DNA from: Candidatus Latescibacterota bacterium
Lineage (GTDB): Bacteria; Latescibacterota; UBA2968; GCA-2709665
Assembly: GCA_030746455.1 (NCBI GenBank)
Contig: JASLMQ010000539.1
Coordinates: 1-11,913 of the forward strand
Length of the DNA stretch: 11,913 nt
Direction of reading: 5' to 3'
Below are positions 7,198 to 11,913 of the stretch, in pieces. The notes below the pieces were generated by a model that did not search any database, was not told the origin of the DNA, and saw nothing but the letters and a program-made list of their open reading frames with translations. Made by a program: the position numbers and the translations under genes. Position 1 is the first letter of the stretch, and each line of letters starts with the position of its first letter.

Positions 7198-7257
7198 GAA
7201 TAACGCTCCCCAGAGACTCTTCCGGACTGCACTTCTCCACTTCCACTGAGCCCTCTC

Positions 7258-8022
7258 TCAAAATGCGGATTCGTCCTCTTCGGCTTCGGCGTACTCTTCC
7301 TGCAGCCACTCGTTGAACTGCTCGGGGGTATCCACACTCACCGTCCCCCTCATCCGATAATGGCCTAGCCCGCAGAGCTGGGCGCAGGCCAGGTCGAACT
7401 GTCCCGTTCTGGTAGCCTGAAACCAGATCCGCGAGGTCGTCCCGGGGATCGCATCCTGGGTCAGCCTCATCACCGGGATCTTGAAACTGTGAACGACGTC
7501 CTTGGACGTGAGGTGCACGATCACGGGCGTGTTCACGGGAACGTGCATCTGGTTCACGGAATTGAGATCGTCCTGGCCGTCGGGATCATCCGGGTCGAGT
7601 CCCAACAGGTTAACATTGGTCACGAACTCGGGCCTCGTTCTCCCGAACTTCGCGTCCTTTCCGGCATAGTGGATATTCCAGGCGAACTGCTCGGCCACCA
7701 CGCGCAGCACCAGGGCCTTCGATTCGGGCGGGAAGTCGTGCTTGAAGTGCGCCCACAGGGGCATGGAAAGCCCAACGAGGAGGATCGCCTCCACCACCAC
7801 GACGCCGGCCTCTACATATTTCGAGACCCTTCCCTTGATCAGCTCATAGCTGGCTTTGGGGTTCGCGCCTTGACGGAAGCGAACCAGGCAGTAGACGAAA
7901 TAGATCCCCCACCCGACGAACAGCGCACCCATAAACCAGTGGAGCACCGTCAGGATCCGATCGACCTCTCCACCGTGCGTGGACACGTTCACCGGGAGCC
8001 AGTATCCGTAAAACTTCTCCAT
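7258..8022 (-). CDS. ctaC: Cytochrome c oxidase subunit II with CuA domain
   Basis: This subunit accepts electrons from cytochrome c at the binuclear CuA centre and passes them to haem a. The 254-residue protein has two helices (about 25-47 and 70-92) and an outer cupredoxin domain. CuA ligands are H178 (VVHSF), C213 and C217 (CAQLC), H221 and M224 (GHYRM). The glutamate usual in CAELC is Q215. QDAIPG (189-194) is typical, as is the aromatic QFAWNIHY (112-119) that links CuA to the electron donor site. No CXXCH is present, so no cytochrome c is fused. There is no lipobox. AGGAGG at 8036-8031, 8 bases before the ATG at 8022, decides the start. The frame stays open to an ATG at 8202, but that extension is hydrophilic and unrelated. 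This is the first gene of the operon. Confidence 0.95.
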   Translation of the reverse strand: MEKFYGYWLPVNVSTHGGEVDRILTVLHWFMGALFVGWGIYFVYCLVRFRQGANPKASYELIKGRVSKYVEAGVVVVEAILLVGLSMPLWAHFKHDFPPESKALVLRVVAEQFAWNIHYAGKDAKFGRTRPEFVTNVNLLGLDPDDPDGQDDLNSVNQMHVPVNTPVIVHLTSKDVVHSFKIPVMRLTQDAIPGTTSRIWFQATRTGQFDLACAQLCGLGHYRMRGTVSVDTPEQFNEWLQEEYAEAEEDESAF

Positions 8023-8075
8023 AGAGACATCCTCCTGAGAGCGCGCCGCCGCCCCTGTCGCCTCTTCTTCCTCTA

Positions 8076-8096
8076 GGGTTTCACCTCGTGAATCCC
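8076..8096. repeat. 21-bp inverted repeat in the leader of the oxidase operon
   Basis: GGGTTTCAC (8076-8084), a CTC spacer and GTGAATCCC (8088-8096) form a palindrome matching at 8 of 9 positions. It lies 54 bases upstream of the ctaC start and downstream of the candidate promoter. It could be a repressor operator or, in the transcript, a hairpin with one A-A mismatch. No T-run follows in the transcript direction, so it is not an intrinsic terminator. Confidence 0.45.
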
Positions 8097-8248
8097 AAGC
8101 CATGCCACGATCGCGATATCTGCCCTGCTTGCTGACGGGTAGGTGAGCCGATGGACGACTCCTGACCAGAATGGCTCTTGAAAAGTGGTCCTCCCCTGTC
8201 ATGATGTGGCATAAGATACGCTATATTGTCTCCTTGAATCACCTGACC

Positions 8249-8276
8249 AACATATAGGAATACCGGATTATGTCAA
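8249..8276 (-). promoter_or_regulatory. Candidate promoter of the oxidase operon
   Basis: On the minus strand TTGACA (8276-8271) is followed after 16 bases by TATGTT (8254-8249), a 4 of 6 match. An overlapping TATATG (8256-8251) would leave only 14 bases. This is the most AT-rich part of the 554-base divergent gap and lies about 230 bases before ctaC. The leader would contain the inverted repeat at 8076-8096. The spacer holds AATCCGGTATT, an imperfect palindrome that could bind a regulator. Confidence 0.4.
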
Positions 8277-8482
8277 GACCTATGTTCGCCTTTTCTGGGG
8301 CAGGTGGGGGACTCTTGGATGGCCCGTAACCTGTTCAGGAGCTACACTGTGGCCGAGGCAGACCCCACCCTGAGGGGGATCTCGAGTTTGCGCCCAAACC
8401 ACAAGTCTATCGTCCCGCGCCTACTTCAGGAGCGAGCGATTGGATTACCACTCTGGAATGCGGTCGGGTTGCGATCTTTGGT

Positions 8483-8511
8483 TTGACGGGGCGGCCGCCA
8501 TTGCCGTTATT
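8483..8511 (+). promoter_or_regulatory. Weak candidate promoter of the aminotransferase operon
   Basis: TTGACG (8483-8488) and GTTATT (8506-8511) are spaced by 17 bases, about 65 bases before the aminotransferase start. The -35 is good and the -10 matches only 3 of 6. I see no gene in 8290-8576. The short open frames there have no family resemblance or convincing ribosome binding site. Confidence 0.25.
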
Positions 8512-8576
8512 GATCGCAGTCGATCCTACGGAAGGAACACCTTGCGCGGAGATTCGCCGGTACGGGGATAGGCAGT

Positions 8577-9926
8577 GTGACGACAATGCAGCCCATTCTG
8601 CTGTCGGGGTACGGCCATGCGTCGACGGTTCCATCGCCCGTGAATCGGATGATGTCGGCCTTCGCGGACGACTTCCGGCCCGAGGCTGACATCAACCTGG
8701 GGGTCGGCTACGTCAACGAAGAGACGATCCCTCGGGAACGGATCCTCGAGGCGATGCGAACCGTGCTGGATCATCCCCAGCGCTATCCCACCGCACTCAA
8801 CTACGGCGGGTCGAGGGGGTCGCGGAACCTGATATCGGCGATTCGGGGTTTCCTCGTGGCCAACGCCGTGGGAGGCCTGACGACCGATGTCCTGGATCGC
8901 AGGGAGATCGTCATTGGGCCCAACGGGGCCACAAGCCTCCTGGAGAGCGCGGCGCTCACCCTCGAGCCAGGAATCGTGCTGACGTCGGATCCGATGTACT
9001 ACATCTACTGCGAATTCCTGGCCAGACGCGGGTTTCAGGTGGTCGCCGTTTCGGAGGATGGGGAGGGGATACGGATCGACCTGCTGGAACGGAGGCTGGT
9101 GGACCTGGGGGAGAGGCGGCGCGATATCCGCTTCCTCTATGTGGTGACCGTGAACAACCCGACGGGGACCATCCTGTCCAACGATCGGAGGGAGGCGTTG
9201 GTCCGGATCGCGGGCGACCTGTCCCGGCAACTGGGACGCCAGGTTCCGCTGATCCTCGACAGGGCGTATGAGGATCTGGTCCACGACCCGGGCGTGCCTC
9301 CCCTGGTGTCCGGGCTGATTGGCGACGGTGACGGATTGGTGTATGAGGTGGGAACGCTGTCCAAGATCCTCGCGCCTGCGCTTCGGATCGGGTATCTGAT
9401 CGGGAGTCCGGGCCCGTTCCTGGACGCGGTCGTCCAGAGGACGAGCGATTCGGGGTTCAGTGCACCCCTGATCAACCAGGAGATCGCGGCCCACCTGCTG
9501 GAGCATCACGTGAGTGACCAGATCCGGAAGGTCAACACGGGATACAGGGAAAAGGCCCGCGCGATACAGGAATGGATCGACCGCGATCTGGGGAACAGGG
9601 TATGCGAACAGACCGGCGGCGGCGCGGGCTTCTATATCTACCTGACCCTTCGGGATGTGGAGACGACCGAAGACTCGCGCTTCTTCACGTACCTGGCGCG
9701 GACAACGGGTGACCCGGAGATCGACGGGACGGCGAACGATCCACATCCCAGGGTGATCTACCTGCCCGGATCGTTCTGCGTCCATCCCGAGGGGGATCTG
9801 GTGGGAGTGGGACGTCGGCAGCTGAGGCTGTCCTATGGATTCGAGGAGCTTCCCCGGATCGAGCAGGCGATCGGGATGATGAAGCGGGCCGCGGACTACG
9901 CACAAGAGGGGAGTGTGGGGCCATGA
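8577..9926 (+). CDS. PLP-dependent aminotransferase, fold type I (class I/II)
   Basis: Enzymes of this group transfer an amino group between an amino acid and a 2-oxo acid in the cytoplasm through pyridoxal phosphate. The 449-residue protein has the full set of marks: a phosphate-contact loop near GPNGATS (114-120), NNPTG (193-197), the Asp/Tyr pair in ILDRAYED (226-233; D228 contacts the pyridine nitrogen), the Schiff-base lysine K263 in TLSKILAPALRIGY, and an Arg in LRLSYG (R417) that would hold the substrate carboxylate. There is no N-terminal GntR helix-turn-helix, so it is not a full MocR regulator. General similarity is to the 2-aminoadipate/aromatic transaminase group, and the substrate is unknown. 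I take GTG at 8577 after GGGGAT (8564-8569). ATG at 8586 is the alternative. The stop overlaps the next gene. Confidence 0.9.
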   Translation: MTTMQPILLSGYGHASTVPSPVNRMMSAFADDFRPEADINLGVGYVNEETIPRERILEAMRTVLDHPQRYPTALNYGGSRGSRNLISAIRGFLVANAVGGLTTDVLDRREIVIGPNGATSLLESAALTLEPGIVLTSDPMYYIYCEFLARRGFQVVAVSEDGEGIRIDLLERRLVDLGERRRDIRFLYVVTVNNPTGTILSNDRREALVRIAGDLSRQLGRQVPLILDRAYEDLVHDPGVPPLVSGLIGDGDGLVYEVGTLSKILAPALRIGYLIGSPGPFLDAVVQRTSDSGFSAPLINQEIAAHLLEHHVSDQIRKVNTGYREKARAIQEWIDRDLGNRVCEQTGGGAGFYIYLTLRDVETTEDSRFFTYLARTTGDPEIDGTANDPHPRVIYLPGSFCVHPEGDLVGVGRRQLRLSYGFEELPRIEQAIGMMKRAADYAQEGSVGP

Positions 9927-10987
9927 CGTCACGCGAACGGGTTGCCAGACTGCTCCGGTTCCAGGAGGCCGACCGGATCGGGATCGCCGAGTCGCTGTTC
10001 TGGGGATCGACCGTGAAGGGGTGGCTGGAACAGGGCCTTGACGTGGAGGGCAACATCTACCACACGTTCGATCTGGACGTACATCGGGTTCGGGCCGAGC
10101 TCCATCTGGGATTGCCCATCGAGACCGTGGAGGAAACCGAGGACTACGTGCTCTACCGGTCGGCTGACGGGGTCCTGGAGAAGAAGTTCAGGGTGAACCC
10201 GGAGGAGAGGGGTGTCCAGCACCTCGACTATCTGATCAAGACACCGGACGACTGGTTCCGCGAGAAACACCGGATGACGCCCGACGGACGCGTGGACGAT
10301 CGGTATGTCGCAGAGTGGCGAGAGTACTACAGCCGAGATCGGTTCGTGTTCTTCTACCTGCGCGGCCCGTTCTGGTCGGCGTGCAACAAGATGGACTTCG
10401 CACAGTTCAACTACTGGATGTTCGATCACGAAGACGTGGTCAGGGACATACTGGAGACGGAGACCGACTTGATTCTGGGCATCTGGGAGGAGGCAGCGCG
10501 GCTCGGGCTGAGGTTCGACGGCGCCTACATCCTGGACGTGATGGGGATGAAGGAGGCGACGTACATCTCACCCGCTCTGTACCGATCTCTGGTGATGCCC
10601 TTCCACGAACGGATCTGCGCGTTCTTCCGGGACAGGGGATTTCCCGTGATGCTGCACAGCGACGGGAACGTGAAGGATCTGCTTCCCCATCTGATCGATG
10701 CGGGATTCACGGCGCTGACTCCTGTGGAGAGTCGAGCGGGAATGGACCTGATCGAGCTCAAGGAGGCCTACGGGGACCGGCTTGCGTTCATGGGCGGGAT
10801 CGACGCGGATGTCCTGAGCACGGGGGACAGGGGTGCGGTCGAGCGCGAAGTGGTGACCAAGACGCAGGCCGCCAAGCAGGGGGGCGGTTTCATCTACCAC
10901 TCGGATGGATCCATCCCCCCCACGGTTTCTCTCGACGCCTACCGGTACGCGCTGGACCTGGCGATCGAGCATGGGACCTACCCATAG
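9923..10987 (+). CDS. Uroporphyrinogen decarboxylase-like (URO-D superfamily) protein
   Basis: The 354-residue protein has the TIM-barrel layout of the URO-D superfamily, which includes haem-pathway decarboxylase and cobamide-dependent methyltransferases. It starts with RERVARLLRFQEADRI, the usual N-terminal helix. Later marks are FDGAYILDVMGMK (198-210), MLHSDGN (243-249), a GFTALTPVES strand (261-270), GGID (291-294) and the C-terminal SDGSIPPTVS (327-336). The HxC...C zinc site of MtaA/CmuA methyltransferases is missing, since HSDG replaces HxCG. The true HemE N-terminal arginine motif is not seen either. It is therefore probably neither HemE nor a CoM methyltransferase, but one of the many uncharacterised URO-D-like enzymes. 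The ATGA overlap with the aminotransferase gene suggests a shared, probably catabolic, pathway of unknown substrate. Confidence 0.88.
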   Translation: MTSRERVARLLRFQEADRIGIAESLFWGSTVKGWLEQGLDVEGNIYHTFDLDVHRVRAELHLGLPIETVEETEDYVLYRSADGVLEKKFRVNPEERGVQHLDYLIKTPDDWFREKHRMTPDGRVDDRYVAEWREYYSRDRFVFFYLRGPFWSACNKMDFAQFNYWMFDHEDVVRDILETETDLILGIWEEAARLGLRFDGAYILDVMGMKEATYISPALYRSLVMPFHERICAFFRDRGFPVMLHSDGNVKDLLPHLIDAGFTALTPVESRAGMDLIELKEAYGDRLAFMGGIDADVLSTGDRGAVEREVVTKTQAAKQGGGFIYHSDGSIPPTVSLDAYRYALDLAIEHGTYP

Positions 10988-11047
10988 CCTGGACCGGGTA
11001 GACCAGGGCGACGAAACACGCAGGCCACGACGGAAGGGGAGAGCGGG

Positions 11048-11830
11048 ATGTGGGGTAGGCATGCTGTCCGCGAACTTCGTGTTGTCCTCGGTTTTCTGGT
11101 GTTCGTCGGGGTCCTGGGATGCGATCCCGACCGCACCGTCTATGTTACTGCAAGGGCGCTGAACCTCCGCGAGATGCCGAATACGCGGGCCCCCGTCCTG
11201 GCGCGGCTGGAGCGCGGAGACGAATTGATCGTTCGGTCGGAGCACGAGGCATGGCTCAAGGTGAAGACCGGCAAGGGTGTGCTCGGGTGGGTGCACGGAA
11301 ACTACGTAGGTGATCCCGAGGCGGTCCAGGCTGCGGCGCAACGGTCCCGAACTCGTCACAGGAAGGGGTCCAGTGGTGCCGCGCTGTCGGGAGGGCCAGC
11401 GATATCAGAAGAGGACCGGCGGTTGGACCTGACGATGGATCAGCTTCTCGCAGGCTTCCCGGACAGCCTGGTGATCGAGGAGCGGGATCCGCTCGACGGC
11501 GAGTTGAGACACGTGGGTGCGGTTGGGAAGGGGAAGGCCCTCGCCCTATGGGGAGAGCCGGAAAACCTGACCCGCGCTTCCCTCGTGATTCCGGTGGTGG
11601 ACGTCCCGGATTCGTTGCTGCTAGTCGGGGCCACCCTTGCCGTGCGGTTCGTGCGAAACGCGGTGCCCCGGTGGCGGCGCACGCCGGAATGGATGGCTGA
11701 CAGCATGCGTCGGATCAGCAGCAAGGATAAGGGCCAGGCCGGATTCGACGCGGACGGGAAGGCCGTGCGCTTCGAGTTCATCAAGCCTCTTGGTGCGGTA
11801 CGCGTGATTATTCGGCCCGAGGACGCGTAG
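11048..11830 (+). CDS. Predicted lipoprotein with a bacterial SH3 domain
   Basis: The 260-residue protein begins with a charged n-region and a hydrophobic core (about 11-24) that ends in the lipobox-like VLGC, with C25 as the lipidation site. D26 and P27 follow, and in Enterobacteria an Asp at +2 retains lipoproteins in the inner membrane. Residues about 31-88 form a bacterial SH3 (SH3b) domain: LNLREMPNTRAPVLARLERG (40-59) and GVLGWVHGNYV are typical of domains that bind peptidoglycan or periplasmic partners. A basic, Ser-rich linker (about 93-113) leads to a C-terminal region (about 125-260) that I cannot assign. GAAGGGGAG lies about 5 bases before the ATG. The gene starts 60 bases after the URO-D-like gene and may be co-transcribed. 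Confidence 0.82.
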   Translation: MWGRHAVRELRVVLGFLVFVGVLGCDPDRTVYVTARALNLREMPNTRAPVLARLERGDELIVRSEHEAWLKVKTGKGVLGWVHGNYVGDPEAVQAAAQRSRTRHRKGSSGAALSGGPAISEEDRRLDLTMDQLLAGFPDSLVIEERDPLDGELRHVGAVGKGKALALWGEPENLTRASLVIPVVDVPDSLLLVGATLAVRFVRNAVPRWRRTPEWMADSMRRISSKDKGQAGFDADGKAVRFEFIKPLGAVRVIIRPEDA

Positions 11831-11870
11831 CTGAGAACGAAGGTTTCGGTCTACGCCGAAGAACTCTCAG
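11831..11870 (+). repeat. Imperfect hairpin after the SH3 lipoprotein gene
   Basis: Outer arms CTGAGA (11831-11836) and TCTCAG (11865-11870) enclose inner arms TTCGG (11845-11849) and CCGAA (11856-11860). They begin directly after the stop codon. The internal loop is asymmetric and no T-run follows, so it may be a transcript-end structure or chance. Confidence 0.4.
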
Positions 11871-11890
11871 AATGCAACACGACGAAGGGC

Positions 11891-11913
11891 GGAGGCAGCC
11901 ATCGGCTGCCTCC
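11891..11913. terminator. Strong hairpin at the window end, probable terminator arm pair
   Basis: GGAGGCAGCC (11891-11900), loop ATC, and GGCTGCCTCC (11904-11913) form a perfect 10-bp GC-rich stem with a 3-nt loop, about 60 bases after the lipoprotein stop. This is the usual shape of an intrinsic terminator stem. The window ends at the last stem base, so the diagnostic T-tract cannot be seen. Confidence 0.6.

Noticed and set aside
8023..8202. N-terminal extension of subunit II to an ATG at 8202
   Set aside because: The extension is hydrophilic and has no signal peptide; AGGAGG lies just before the ATG at 8022.
8304..8486. 60-codon frame between the oxidase operon and the aminotransferase
   Set aside because: No ribosome binding site, no recognisable protein features, and it covers the probable control region.
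9923..10987. Calling the URO-D-like gene hemE or a CoM methyltransferase
   Set aside because: The zinc-site cysteines and the HemE signature are not visible.

Overview
The window is GC-rich, with compact bacterial operons, Shine-Dalgarno starts and ATGA stop/start overlaps. It reads as chromosomal DNA of an aerobically respiring, probably uncultured bacterium that also carries a tungsten/molybdopterin enzyme. An A-type cytochrome oxidase locus of this layout, a UroD-like protein of the non-haem type and an aldehyde:ferredoxin oxidoreductase fit lineages such as Latescibacterota, Gemmatimonadota or Acidobacteriota. That placement is an inference from gene content and is weak. I see no insertion sequence, phage gene, tRNA, rRNA or CRISPR array.

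Layout. (1) 1-1212, minus: N-terminal two thirds of an aldehyde:ferredoxin oxidoreductase, cut by the window edge. (2) 1213-1674: divergent intergenic region with two similar TTGACATCG promoter-like elements and a strong hairpin in the AOR leader. (3) 1675-3560, plus: ctaA-ctaB, haem A synthase and haem O synthase, with overlapping stop and start codons. (4) 3561-3788: convergent intergenic region with a candidate terminator. (5) 3789-8022, minus: a six-gene cytochrome oxidase operon read right to left as subunit II, I, III and IV, then two small membrane proteins of unknown function. (6) 8023-8576: divergent control region with a candidate oxidase promoter and an inverted repeat. (7) 8577-10987, plus: a PLP aminotransferase overlapping a UroD-like protein. 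(8) 11048-11830, plus: a lipoprotein with a bacterial SH3 domain, followed by two hairpins running to the window end.

How the parts work together. CtaB converts haem B to haem O and CtaA converts haem O to haem A. Haem A is the cofactor of the A-family oxidase encoded in the convergent operon. Subunit II carries a CuA site but no fused cytochrome c, so an external electron donor must be encoded elsewhere. Copper-insertion genes (Cox11, Sco) and a cytochrome c gene are absent from the window.

Most notable observation: subunit I has all haem and copper ligands, the cross-linking tyrosine and the D-channel residues, but the otherwise near-invariant K-channel lysine is valine. In addition, the CuA-loop glutamate of subunit II, which normally helps bind Mg, is glutamine. 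With the two conserved-looking small membrane proteins at the operon end, this oxidase deserves a closer look as a mechanistic variant.
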